DNA from: JAAAPF01 sp046541805
Lineage (GTDB): Bacteria > Pseudomonadota > Alphaproteobacteria > Geminicoccales > Geminicoccaceae
Length of the DNA: 37,614 nt
Assembly (NCBI GenBank): GCA_046541805.1
Contig: JBKHCM010000018.1
Location: forward strand, 1-37,614
Direction of reading: 5' to 3'
Both the position numbers and the translations under genes were made by a program. The notes below the pieces were generated by a model. That model searched no databases. It saw only the letters and a program-made list of their open reading frames with translations, and was not told the origin of the DNA. Positions 9,671-17,725 of this stretch are shown here, piece after piece (the stretch's first letter is position 1; each line of letters starts with the position of its first letter).

Positions 9671-11910
9671 CGCGCGGGCTCCACGAAGCTCGCCATGATC
9701 TTCTTGCGCCCGGCGTTGTCGAAGGCGATGTCGAGCTTGTTGCCGTCGGTACCCTCGATGCGGCCATAGCCGAATTTCTGGTGGAAGACACGCTCGCCGA
9801 CGTCGAAGCCGGGCCCGCCGGCGTCGACCGGCGCCGCCACCGCGTCGATGACCGGGCCTTTGCGGATCTTGGCCGACTGGAAGCGCTCGCGCGGGTCGCC
9901 CGCGCGCTTGGGCGGCAGGCCCGGCGAGCGCAGCCGCGTCGAGGTGAAGCCGTCGCGCTGCAGGAACTCGCAATGCGCTGCGGGCAACTCGTCGACGAAG
10001 CGCGACGGGATCGACGAGACCCAGCCCTGATACATCCGCCGGTTGGCGGCGAAGAGGACGTACGAGCGCCGGCGCGCGCGCGTGATGCCGACATAGGCGA
10101 GCCGGCGCTCCTCCTCGAGTGCGGCGCGGCCCCCCTCGTCGAGGGCGCGCGGGTTCGGAAACACCCCCTCCTCCCAGCCGCCCAAGAACACGGTATCGAA
10201 CTCGAGCCCCTTGGCACCGTGCAGCGTCATCACCGTGACCATGTCGGCGGTGGGGTCGGTGGCGTTCTCCATGACCAGGCCGACGTGCTCCAAAAAGCCG
10301 GCGAGCGTCTCGAACTCGCCGACCGCGTGGGCGAACTCCTTGAGGTTGTCGAGGCGCCCCGGCGCCTCGGGCGACTTGTCGGCCTGCCACATCGCGACGT
10401 AGCCGCTCTCCTCCAAGACGGTCTCGGCGACCTCGCGGGCGGGCTTGGTCTCGGCGAGCCCGCGCCAGCGCTCGAAGGCCGCCAGCAGCTCGCCCAGCGC
10501 CTTGCGCGGCTTGGGCTTGAGGGTGTCGCCGCCGGTTTGCGCCCGGGCCGTCGCGACCAGGCTGCGCTCGGCGGCGCGGGCCTCGCGGCGGAGCTGGGCC
10601 AGCGTCGCCTCACCGAGGCCGCGGCGCGGCCGGTTGACGATGCGCTCGAAGGCGAGGTCGTCGTCGGGCTGCTGGACGAGGCGGAGATAGGCGATGGCGT
10701 CGCGGATCTCGGCGCGCTCGTAGAAGCGGGGTCCGCCGACGACGCGGTAGGGCAGCCCGATGGCGATGAAGCGCTCCTCGAAGGCGCGGGTCTGAAAGCC
10801 GGCGCGCACCAGCACCGCGGCGGACGCCAACGGCTCGCCGGCGCGCTGGAGCGCTTCCAGCTCCTCGCCGACATAGCGCGCCTCCTCCTCGTCGTCCCAA
10901 AGGCCCGCCACCCGCACCGGCTCGCCGGGGTCGTCCTCGGTCCAGAGCGTCTTCGTGTGGCGGCTCGCGTTCTTGGCGATCAGGCCCGACGCGCAACCCA
11001 GGATGTGGCCGGTCGAGCGGTAGTTGCGCTCGAGCCGGACGACCTTCGCCCCCGGGAAATCCTCCTCGAAGCGCAGGATGTTGCCGACCTCGGCGCCGCG
11101 CCAGGCGTAGATCGACTGGTCGTCGTCGCCGACGCAGGTGACGTTCCGGTGGCGCTGGGCCAACAGACGCAGCCACAGATACTGCGCGACGTTGGTGTCC
11201 TGGTACTCGTCGACGAGGATGGCGCGAAACCGGCGCTGGTAGTCCTCGAGCACGTCCGGGTGCTCGGCGAACAGCGTGAGGCCGTGCAGCAAGAGATCGC
11301 CGAAGTCGCAGGCGTTCAGGGTCAACAGGCGCTGCTGGTAGTCGCGGTAGAGCTCGACGGTGCGGCCGCGCGCGAAGTCGCCCTCCTCCGCGGCCGGCAC
11401 CTTGTCGGGGGTCCAGCCGCGGTCCTTGAAGCGCTGGATGATGCCGGCGAGGACGCGCGCCGGAAACGCCTTGGCGTCGAGGCCGGCGGCCTGCAAGAGC
11501 TGCTTCAACAGCCGCTGCTGGTCGTCGGTGTCCAGGATGGTGAAGTTGGGCTTGAGGCCGATGCGCTCGGCGTGGCGGCGCAACAGGCGCGCGCCGATGC
11601 TGTGGAAGGTGCCGAGCCACAGGCCCTGGACCGGGCGCCGGAGCAGCGCCTCGACGCGCTCGTTCATCTCGCGCGCGGCCTTGTTGGTGAAGGTCACCGC
11701 CAGGACCTCGCCGGGCCGGGCGCGGCCTTCCACCAGAAGGTGGGCGAGGCGGGTGGTCAGCACCCGGGTCTTGCCGGTGCCCGCGCCCGCGAGGACGAGG
11801 AGCGGGCCGTCCGGCGCGGTCACGGCCGCGTACTGCTCGGGGTTGAGCCCCGCCAGATGCGGCGGCTCCTGGGCCTGAAAAAGCGGTTCCACCGCCCGGT
11901 GCTCGGCCAA
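9667..11910 (-). CDS. uvrD: UvrD/PcrA-family ATP-dependent 3'-5' DNA helicase
   Basis: This 747-residue superfamily 1A helicase probably serves nucleotide-excision and mismatch repair and removal of stalled proteins. The Q-motif LNPEQ is at 22-26 and the Walker A motif AGAGTGKT at 41-48. Motif Ia is TFTNKAAREM, motif II VDEYQDTN, motif III GDDDQSIYAWRGA, and motif VI EEERRLAYVGITRAR. The last roughly 50 residues (GERVFHQKFGYGRIEG) form the Tudor-like C-terminal domain used by UvrD/PcrA to contact RNA polymerase or UvrB. The TTG at 11910 is the start, supported by AGGAGG 6 bases upstream. prmA follows with a 4-base overlap, a common alphaproteobacterial pair. uvrD versus pcrA naming is arbitrary. 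Confidence 0.94.
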   Translation of the reverse strand: MAEHRAVEPLFQAQEPPHLAGLNPEQYAAVTAPDGPLLVLAGAGTGKTRVLTTRLAHLLVEGRARPGEVLAVTFTNKAAREMNERVEALLRRPVQGLWLGTFHSIGARLLRRHAERIGLKPNFTILDTDDQQRLLKQLLQAAGLDAKAFPARVLAGIIQRFKDRGWTPDKVPAAEEGDFARGRTVELYRDYQQRLLTLNACDFGDLLLHGLTLFAEHPDVLEDYQRRFRAILVDEYQDTNVAQYLWLRLLAQRHRNVTCVGDDDQSIYAWRGAEVGNILRFEEDFPGAKVVRLERNYRSTGHILGCASGLIAKNASRHTKTLWTEDDPGEPVRVAGLWDDEEEARYVGEELEALQRAGEPLASAAVLVRAGFQTRAFEERFIAIGLPYRVVGGPRFYERAEIRDAIAYLRLVQQPDDDLAFERIVNRPRRGLGEATLAQLRREARAAERSLVATARAQTGGDTLKPKPRKALGELLAAFERWRGLAETKPAREVAETVLEESGYVAMWQADKSPEAPGRLDNLKEFAHAVGEFETLAGFLEHVGLVMENATDPTADMVTVMTLHGAKGLEFDTVFLGGWEEGVFPNPRALDEGGRAALEEERRLAYVGITRARRRSYVLFAANRRMYQGWVSSIPSRFVDELPAAHCEFLQRDGFTSTRLRSPGLPPKRAGDPRERFQSAKIRKGPVIDAVAAPVDAGGPGFDVGERVFHQKFGYGRIEGTDGNKLDIAFDNAGRKKIMASFVEPAR

Positions 11911-11945
11911 CGGGTCCCTCCTGGTCGCCGGTCAGGGCTTGCAAC

Positions 11946-12098
11946 TTAGGCGTCGCCGCGCGCGAGCGCACGGGCTTCGCGGCGCGCGCCGTGGTCGGCG
12001 GCGATCCGCTTGCGGATCATCACCTCGCCGAGCACGGTGCCGTGCTCGGGCGAGCGCACGACCGCGCTGGGGTCCGCGCCCCGATGGCGCGCCCAACA
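11946..12098 (-). pseudogene. possible C-terminal fragment of a lost gene
   Basis: The 347 bases between the helicase start and the FNR gene hold a roughly 50-codon minus-strand frame ending in TAA at 11946-11948. Almost every codon ends in G or C and the translation looks natural (SPEHGTVLGEVMIRKRI, then HGARREARALARGDA). It is closed upstream by a TGA near 12100, and no good ribosome site precedes the available GTG or ATG codons. This looks like the tail of a gene whose front has been lost. I cannot name the family. The rest of the gap (12100-12257) shows nothing further. Confidence 0.25.
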
Positions 12099-12257
12099 AC
12101 ATCAAGCGACGTTCTGTCGCACGACTTGTCCCGGCCGGGTCGTCGTGGCGCGCGGCCGGCCGTGGCCGGAACCCTCGCCCTTCGCGGCCCCCGCCGGCGC
12201 CGGCGCCCGCGAGAGAAAGGTTGAGCCAAAGGTCGATTCCGTGGCACGAATGCGGTC

Positions 12258-13013
12258 ATGAGAATGGGTGGTGCCACAGCCGAGCAGAGGTGTTTGCGGC
12301 TCAAGCGGGTGCCGACGGAGCGCTGCGCCGTCTGCGGCGTCCGCGACGCTTCGTTCTGCTCGGTGCTCAGTCCCTCGGAGCTGCAGCAGCTTCACGCGAT
12401 GTCCTCGCACAAGATCTTCGAGGCGGGCGAGCTCATCGTCGAGGAGGACGCCAGCGTCCGTCAGGTCGCGAACGTCCTGAGCGGCACCATCAAGCTCTTC
12501 AAGCTGCTGCCCGACGGCCGCCAGCAGATCACCGGCTTTCTGTTCGCCGGGGATTTCCTGGGGCCGATGCTGTCGGGCGAGTACGCGACCTTCGCCGAGG
12601 CGGTGAACCGGGTCGAGCTCTGCATGTTCGATCAAGACCGCCTGCGCGAGCGCATGGACGCCTGGCCGCATCTGGAGCGGCGTCTGTTCGAGGACGCGAC
12701 CCAGACCCTCGACCGCGCCCTCGACTGGATGCTGCTCTTGGGCCGCAAGACCGCGAGCGAGCGCGTGGCCTCGTTCTTCGTCATGCTGGCGGACCGGGTC
12801 GGCGACAAGGCGGACGACGGCGCCGTCGTCGAGGTGCCGATGAGCCGCTCCGACATCGCCGACTATCTCGGCCTGACGATGGAGACGGTGAGCCGGCAGA
12901 TCTCCCAGCTCAAGCGCACCGGCCTGTTGACCGCCCAGGGCCAGCACGTCCTCGAGGTTCGCGATCTGGCCGCGCTGCGCCGCCGCGCCGAAGGCATCCA
13001 CGAGCGCGGCTGA
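12258..13013 (+). CDS. fnrL: FNR-type oxygen-sensing transcriptional regulator (Crp/Fnr family)
   Basis: This 251-residue Crp/Fnr regulator has an N-terminal cysteine cluster Cys23-x2-Cys26-x7-Cys34 plus Cys122. That is the spacing of alphaproteobacterial FnrN/FnrL proteins, which hold an oxygen-labile [4Fe-4S] cluster. A cyclic-nucleotide-binding-like domain follows (about 40-150), then the dimer helix and the helix-turn-helix at about 195-225 (SRSDIADYLGLTMETVSRQI). Glu209, Ser212 and Arg213 are the residues that read TTGAT half-sites in FNR. It should activate or repress genes under low oxygen. A perfect TTGAT-N4-ATCAA box lies about 100 bases past its stop. ATG 12258 is used; ATG 12264 is possible. 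No strong ribosome site is visible. Confidence 0.93.
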   Translation: MRMGGATAEQRCLRLKRVPTERCAVCGVRDASFCSVLSPSELQQLHAMSSHKIFEAGELIVEEDASVRQVANVLSGTIKLFKLLPDGRQQITGFLFAGDFLGPMLSGEYATFAEAVNRVELCMFDQDRLRERMDAWPHLERRLFEDATQTLDRALDWMLLLGRKTASERVASFFVMLADRVGDKADDGAVVEVPMSRSDIADYLGLTMETVSRQISQLKRTGLLTAQGQHVLEVRDLAALRRRAEGIHERG

Positions 13014-13116
13014 CCGCCCCTGTTTTCTCCGTTTTCGCCGGGAACTGGGCGCGAGCGGCGCGGCGCCGCCGGCGGCCTCGTCCGCCGTCCAGCCAACCAT
13101 GGTCGGCCCCTGCGAT

Positions 13117-13130
13117 TTGATCCACATCAA
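13117..13130 (+). promoter_or_regulatory. perfect FNR box (TTGAT CCAC ATCAA)
   Basis: This 14-base palindrome matches the FNR consensus TTGAT-N4-ATCAA at all ten defined positions. Its centre (13123.5) lies 41.5 bases before position 13165, the start predicted from the -10 element just downstream. That is the class II activating geometry. The regulator itself is encoded immediately upstream. Confidence 0.75.
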
Positions 13131-13151
13131 AGCGCTGTGCTTTGGATCGGC

Positions 13152-13157
13152 TAGGCT
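13152..13157 (+). promoter_or_regulatory. candidate FNR-dependent -10 element
   Basis: TAGGCT matches TATAAT at its first, second and last positions. It lies where a -10 should be if the FNR box replaces the -35. No good -35 hexamer is present, as expected for an activator-dependent promoter. Predicted transcription start is near 13164. Confidence 0.45.
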
Positions 13158-13185
13158 CGGTCACGTTGATGGTTTGACGGTTGGG

Positions 13186-13219
13186 GCCCGGCGCGCGTTC
13201 CCCCCTCCACGCGCCGGGC
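13186..13219 (+). terminator. strong GC hairpin in the leader after the FNR box
   Basis: A perfect 10-bp stem (GCCCGGCGCG / CGCGCCGGGC) encloses a 14-base loop containing a C-run. It begins about 22 bases after the predicted FNR-dependent start. There is no U-tract afterwards (TCCTGACG). It may be an attenuator, a leader structure, or the 3' end of a small RNA. The rest of the 310-base gap 13016-13325 shows no gene. Confidence 0.4.
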
Positions 13220-13325
13220 TCCTGACGTTTCGGGCGACCTCCCATCCGATCGCGATTTCCGCCCTACCGCTCGGCCGCGCGCGGCGTTAGGACACGCGCG
13301 ACGTTAAAGCCCGCGGAGGAGCGAG

Positions 13326-13463
13326 ATGAGCGATCCCCAAGGCAGCGGTGGCGGCGGTATCGGTGACCGTGTCAACGACGCGATCACCTGGCTACAGAAC
13401 CGCTCGCGCAACGAATGGATCATGTTCGGCATCGGCGTCGTCCTCGGCGTCCTCATCGGCTGA
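13326..13463 (+). CDS. 45-residue membrane microprotein
   Basis: This ATG-started ORF has a good ribosome site (GGAGGAG, about 5 bases upstream). The product begins with a glycine-rich polar stretch (MSDPQGSGGGG), continues with an amphipathic helix (IGDRVNDAITWLQNRSRNE), and ends in one hydrophobic segment (WIMFGIGVVLGVLIG) with the stop directly after it. This is a C-tail-anchored layout with the N-terminus in the cytoplasm. It is the first gene after the FNR box and hairpin, and lies 30 bases before the aldolase gene, so it is probably in the FNR-controlled transcript. I recognise no named family. Confidence 0.7.
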   Translation: MSDPQGSGGGGIGDRVNDAITWLQNRSRNEWIMFGIGVVLGVLIG

Positions 13464-13493
13464 TCCGCCTCTAGTGATCGCGAGGAGATTGCG

Positions 13494-14150
13494 ATGAAGT
13501 TCTTCGTCGACACCGCCGACGTCGCGCAGATCGAAGACCTCGCCGCCACCGGCCTGGTGGACGGCGTCACCACCAACCCGTCGCTGGTGGCCAAGTCGGG
13601 GCGGTCGTTCGTTGACGTGGTGCGCGCGATCTGCGGTCTGGTCGACGGGCCGGTGAGCGCCGAGGTCACCGCGCTCGAGGCCGAGCAGATGGTGGCCGAA
13701 GGCCGCAAGCTCGCCGACCTCGCCCCCAACGTCTGCGTCAAGCTGCCCCTCACCTGGGACGGCCTCAAGGCCTGCCGGCAGCTCCGCCGCGAGAACATCC
13801 TGGTCAACGTCACGCTCTGCTTCAGCCCGACGCAGGCGCTGTTGGCGGCGAAGGCGGGCGCCACCTACGTCTCGCCCTTCATCGGCCGCCTCGACGACCA
13901 GGGCCACGACGGCATGCAGCTGATCGCCGACATCTGCGAGATCTACGCCCAGTACCCGCGGCTCGAGACCGAGGTGCTGGTCGCCTCGGTGCGCCACCCG
14001 GTGCACGTGCTCGAGGCCGCCAAGCTCGGCGCCGACGTCGCGACCCTGCCCCCGGCCGTGCTGCGCCAGCTCGTCAAGCACCCGCTCACCGACAAGGGCC
14101 TCGACGCCTTTCTCGCCGACTGGAAGACGACCGGCCAGTCGATCCTGTGA
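13494..14150 (+). CDS. fsa: fructose-6-phosphate aldolase / small transaldolase
   Basis: This 218-residue protein is of the short transaldolase (TalC/FSA) type. It opens MKFFVDTADVAQI and has the DGVTTNPSL signature (23-31). The Schiff-base lysine is Lys83 in NVCVKLPLT, and NVTLCFSPTQALLAAKAGA and SPFIGRLDD form the sugar-phosphate site. The family either transfers dihydroxyacetone units in the pentose phosphate pathway or cleaves fructose 6-phosphate; the sequence alone does not decide which. The start ATG follows a GAGGAGA-like site. It sits downstream of an FNR box and the microprotein, hinting at low-oxygen control of central carbon flow. Confidence 0.93.
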   Translation: MKFFVDTADVAQIEDLAATGLVDGVTTNPSLVAKSGRSFVDVVRAICGLVDGPVSAEVTALEAEQMVAEGRKLADLAPNVCVKLPLTWDGLKACRQLRRENILVNVTLCFSPTQALLAAKAGATYVSPFIGRLDDQGHDGMQLIADICEIYAQYPRLETEVLVASVRHPVHVLEAAKLGADVATLPPAVLRQLVKHPLTDKGLDAFLADWKTTGQSIL

Positions 14151-14368
14151 CCCGGCGGCGGCAAGCGCGTCGCGCGCGGGCGAGGCCCATCCATGGCGGC
14201 GCGCCCTGGTCCACGGGCGCCATCGTCAGCGCCGGCCGCCTCGCCGGCCACCGCCGCGCCGGGCGACGCGAGCCCGCAGACGACGGGCTTGAGCGTGGGC
14301 CCGAGCGGGCGCGGCCAGCGCTCGGGTTCTCGCTCGAGGCCGGCGAGCCGACCTGACGCGCGGCGCGC

Positions 14369-15583
14369 TCAACCGTCCTCCTCGAGGTGGGTCACCACCT
14401 CGTTGGCGCGCTCGAGCGTGCGGTGGACCGGGCAGCGGTCGGCGACCTCGACGAGGCGCGAGCGCTGGGCCGCGTCGAGCGGCCCCTCGAGGTGGATCGC
14501 GCGGGTGAGCCGGTCGATCTTGGCGTCGCGCGCGCCGCTGTCGTCCTTGTGCACCTTGGCGTGGCGCACGGCGACGCGCACGCCCGCCAAGGGCCAGCCC
14601 TTGCGGTCGGCGTACATGCGGATCGTCATCGAGGTGCACACACCCAGCGCCGCGGCCAGGAGGTCGTAGGGCGACGGGCCGGCGTCCAGCCCGCCCACGC
14701 TCTCCGGCTCGTCGGCGACGAGCCGATGGCGGCCGAGGTGCACCTCCTGGACGTAGCCGCCGGCCCCGGTCTCGCGCACGTCGACGGCCCCCTCCGCCGG
14801 CACGCGCTCCGCCGCCTTCGGCAGATAGCGTTCGGCCCAGGCGGCGATCACGCCGGCGGCGTAGGCGGCATCGGCCTTGGCGGTCAGCAGATGGTCGGCG
14901 TCGTCGAGGGAGACGAAGCTCTTCGGGTGCTTGGCGGCGCGAAAGAGGGCGCCGGCCTCGTCGATGCCGACGACGGCGTCGCGGGGACCGTGGAGCAGCA
15001 GGAGGGGGCGCTTGAGCGTGGCGACGTTGCGGGCGAGGTCGTGGGCGCGCAGCTCGTCCAAAAAGCGCTGATCGATGCAGATCCGCTGGCCGGCGACGTC
15101 GAGGCAGGCGTCGACACCTGCGGGTAGGGTCTCGCCGTCGGCGGCGAATTTGAGCGCCAGATGCGCGGGCGACGCCGGTGCCGCGATGGTGGCGACCGCG
15201 GCGACCTCCGCGAGGTCGCCCGCCGCCGCGAGCACCGCGGCGCCGCCGAGCGAGTGCCCGACCAGGAGACGGACCGGCTGGCCGACCTCGGCCTCGACGA
15301 AGCGCGCGGCGGCCTGCAGGTCGCCGACCTGGCCGCTGAAGCCGCTCGCCGTCAGCTCGCCCGCGCTCGCCCCGACGCCGGCGAAGTCGAACCGCAAGCA
15401 GCCGATCTCGGCGAGCGCGAGGGCGTCGGCGACGCGCCGCGCGGCGTGGCTCTGGCGCGAGCAGGCGAAACAGTGGGCGAAGATCGCCCACGCCCGCGGC
15501 CGGCCGAGCGGGCGCACGAGCTCGCCCACCCGCGTCGTGCCGTCGCCGCCCTCGAAACGGATGCGCGTCTCGCGTGAGCTCAT
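14369..15583 (-). CDS. bifunctional alpha/beta hydrolase-OsmC family protein
   Basis: This 404-residue fusion has an N-terminal alpha/beta hydrolase (about residues 1-255) with FAHCFACSR, the nucleophile elbow VGHSLGG (Ser111), Asp202 in GPRDAVVG and His231 in DDADHLL. It is joined to a C-terminal OsmC/Ohr-like domain (about 265-404) carrying the two redox cysteines, Cys316 (ALGVCTSMTIRMYADRKGW) and Cys384 (ADRCPVHRTLE). OsmC proteins reduce organic hydroperoxides; the hydrolase half might release an oxidised acyl substrate, which is inference. This fused architecture is known in proteobacteria. It lies 16 bases after comEC on the same strand. The 218-base gap on its 3' side (14151-14368) holds no gene I can name. 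Confidence 0.92.
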   Translation of the reverse strand: MSSRETRIRFEGGDGTTRVGELVRPLGRPRAWAIFAHCFACSRQSHAARRVADALALAEIGCLRFDFAGVGASAGELTASGFSGQVGDLQAAARFVEAEVGQPVRLLVGHSLGGAAVLAAAGDLAEVAAVATIAAPASPAHLALKFAADGETLPAGVDACLDVAGQRICIDQRFLDELRAHDLARNVATLKRPLLLLHGPRDAVVGIDEAGALFRAAKHPKSFVSLDDADHLLTAKADAAYAAGVIAAWAERYLPKAAERVPAEGAVDVRETGAGGYVQEVHLGRHRLVADEPESVGGLDAGPSPYDLLAAALGVCTSMTIRMYADRKGWPLAGVRVAVRHAKVHKDDSGARDAKIDRLTRAIHLEGPLDAAQRSRLVEVADRCPVHRTLERANEVVTHLEEDG

Positions 15584-15599
15584 GGCTCGCCTCCCCTGT

Positions 15600-17666
15600 T
15601 CAGTCGCGATCCGGCCGCTGCCAGGGCCGACGCCCGGCGCCGTCGTCGACGAAGCGCAGGCGCGGTGGATCCGTGAACCGTAGCGCCAACGCCCCCTTCG
15701 CGCGCAGATCCGAGCGGGTCACGGTCACGCGACCGGGACAGCGGGTGTCGCTCGCGAGATTGACCACGACGTCGGCGGCGCAGTCGAGGGTGAGCGCGTT
15801 GGGCCTGAGCGCCACCGCCAGCGTGCGACCGCCGCGGGTCAGCCGACAGCCGCGCCGATCGCAGGCGACGGGACCCGCGGGCGCGGTGAACTCCTCGATG
15901 CCGAGCTCGCGCCGCCAGCCGCGCAGGACGAAGTCGTCGCGCCGCTCGGCGGCGAGGGCGTACGCCCCCGGCCCGGCCCTGAGCGCCGCCATCCGCGCCT
16001 CGCGGCCGACGACGACGTCGGGCGGGCGCGCCAGGGCGACGAGGGCGAGCCCCACGGCCAGCGGCACCACCGCCAGCTTGGTGAGCCGACCCCGCCACAG
16101 CCCCGCCCAAAGACCGCCCGCGACCAGCCACAGCATCGCCGCCGGCGGCGGCGGCGGCACCGCGACGCTGGCGCCGGGCCAGCTCGACGCCGTCGCCGCC
16201 GACCACAGCACGCCGTCGATGCCGAGGCCCATGAGCGCGAGGAACGGTGCGTCGAGGCCGAACGGCATCAAAAAGAGGCTCACCAAGCCCAAGGGCATGA
16301 TCCAAAAGCCCATCAGCGGCACCGCCACCAGGTTGGCGACGATGCCGTAGGTCGGCAGCCGGCCGAAATGAAAGGCGGCGAAGGGCGCGGTGGCGAGGGT
16401 GGCGATGACGGTCGAGAGCGCCACACCCACGACATAGGCCCACAAGAGGCTCGGCGCCGGCGCGCCGCGGGTCGGCCGGCGGCGGTGCCAGCGCTCGTAG
16501 ACCGCGACCAGCGCCGTCACCGCCGCAAAGGACATCTGAAAGGAGGCGCCCAAGAGCGCCGCCGGGTCAAGGGCGAGCACGACGCAGGCGGCGAGCGCCA
16601 CCAGCCTGAGCGAGATCGCCTCGCGGTCGAGCAGAAGGGCGAGCATGACGATGCCGGTCATCAAGAAGGCGCGCTGGGTGGGTACCGGCGCGCCGGCGAG
16701 CACGAGGTAGAGAAAGGCGACCGCGAGCGCGGCGACGGCGGCGATGCGCGGTGCCAGCACCCTGAGCGCCAGCCACGGCCACAGGCAGACGACGTAGCGC
16801 ACGGCGACGAAGGCGGTGCCGGCGACGAGGCCGATATGGAGCCCCGAGATCGCCAAGAGGTGCGCGAGGCCGGCACCCTGCATGTCGTCCCAGACCGCAT
16901 CGGGGATGTCGCCGCGCAGGCCGGTCAAGAGGGCGGCGGCGACCCCGCCGGCGTCGCCGCCGACGACGGCCACGGCGTGGCGCGCGATGGCGCGGCGGAC
17001 CTCCGCCATGGCGAAGCCGCCCTCCCCCCGCGCGACGATGTCGACGTCGCCATAGGCGTAGCCGACCGCACCGAGCCCGTGGAAATAGGCCCAGCGCGCG
17101 AAGTCGAAGCCGCCGGGCACCACCGGTTCCGAGGGCGGCAGCAGGCGCCCGTAGACGCGCACGACGTCGCCGACGCGGACGACCTCGGCGAGGCTGCGGA
17201 CGGTCATCCGCACCGTGTGCGGCCCGCCCGGCGGTGCGGGCTCCCGCCTGAGCGTCAGCCGGGCGCCGTCGTCACGCGGCTCGACGAGCAGGACGCGGGC
17301 CTCGAAGCTGGTCGTCGTCGCCCGCTCCAGCTGCGGCTGGTGCATCCGCAGCGTCTGCCATTGGGCGAGCGCGAAGCCGCTCGCGACGAGCGCGAGCGCC
17401 ACGCCGGCGGCGCGCCAGGGGACCTCGCGGCGGGCGAAGGCGAGGGCCAAAGCGAGCGCGGCGGCGACCGCGGCGACGGCGAGCGTGCGCGTCGGCGGCT
17501 CGTCGGCGAGCCCGTGATACCAGGCGATGCCGAGGGCGAGCGGCAGCGGGATCGCCAGCAGGCGGCGCTCGCGCTGGGCCCTGAACGCCCCGATCAGGCG
17601 GCGGGCGAGGCGCTGCGCGAACTCGGCGGGGGCAACCTCGCGATCGATGGCGCGCTTGTGGTCCAA
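15600..17666 (-). CDS. comEC: ComEC/Rec2 family DNA-uptake channel protein
   Basis: This 688-residue polytopic membrane protein has paired N-terminal hydrophobic segments (about 36-100) flanking a DUF4131-type OB-like domain (about 115-215). The competence domain then carries the signature HLLAISGLHIG (269-279), PTQRAFLMTGIV and SFQMSFAAVTALVAVYERW, with many transmembrane helices. The C-terminal soluble tail is short (ends with CRLTRGGRTLAVALR-like sequence) and lacks the HxHxDH metallo-hydrolase domain found in some ComEC proteins. ComEC carries single-stranded DNA across the inner membrane during transformation. The start is a TTG at 17666; a later start cannot be excluded. It is divergent from gltX, 59 bases away. 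Confidence 0.9.
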   Translation of the reverse strand: MDHKRAIDREVAPAEFAQRLARRLIGAFRAQRERRLLAIPLPLALGIAWYHGLADEPPTRTLAVAAVAAALALALAFARREVPWRAAGVALALVASGFALAQWQTLRMHQPQLERATTTSFEARVLLVEPRDDGARLTLRREPAPPGGPHTVRMTVRSLAEVVRVGDVVRVYGRLLPPSEPVVPGGFDFARWAYFHGLGAVGYAYGDVDIVARGEGGFAMAEVRRAIARHAVAVVGGDAGGVAAALLTGLRGDIPDAVWDDMQGAGLAHLLAISGLHIGLVAGTAFVAVRYVVCLWPWLALRVLAPRIAAVAALAVAFLYLVLAGAPVPTQRAFLMTGIVMLALLLDREAISLRLVALAACVVLALDPAALLGASFQMSFAAVTALVAVYERWHRRRPTRGAPAPSLLWAYVVGVALSTVIATLATAPFAAFHFGRLPTYGIVANLVAVPLMGFWIMPLGLVSLFLMPFGLDAPFLALMGLGIDGVLWSAATASSWPGASVAVPPPPPAAMLWLVAGGLWAGLWRGRLTKLAVVPLAVGLALVALARPPDVVVGREARMAALRAGPGAYALAAERRDDFVLRGWRRELGIEEFTAPAGPVACDRRGCRLTRGGRTLAVALRPNALTLDCAADVVVNLASDTRCPGRVTVTRSDLRAKGALALRFTDPPRLRFVDDGAGRRPWQRPDRD

Positions 17667-17683
17667 TCGGATCGTGCTATCCC
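17656..17683 (+). promoter_or_regulatory. candidate gltX promoter
   Basis: A -35 of TTGTGG and a -10 of TATCCC are separated by 16 bases, with a predicted start near 17690, about 36 bases before the gltX GTG. The -35 overlaps the proposed comEC start codon, so the two divergent genes would interfere if both starts are right. Confidence 0.35.
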
Positions 17684-17725
17684 GTTGCGCCCGCGATCTG
17701 ACGCCAGGCCGACGAAGGTTCTCTC

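Noticed and set aside
9781..11949. 722-codon plus-strand ORF over the helicase gene
   Set aside because: Shadow frame; the helicase motifs on the minus strand are complete.
12093..12106. ATCAA half-site upstream of fnr as an autoregulatory FNR box
   Set aside because: Only one half matches; the other half is CCCAA, so it is below what I would call a site.
14151..14368. Gene in the gap after fsa
   Set aside because: A minus-strand stretch near 14280-14345 has coding-like base usage, but there is no start, no recognisable family and too little length.
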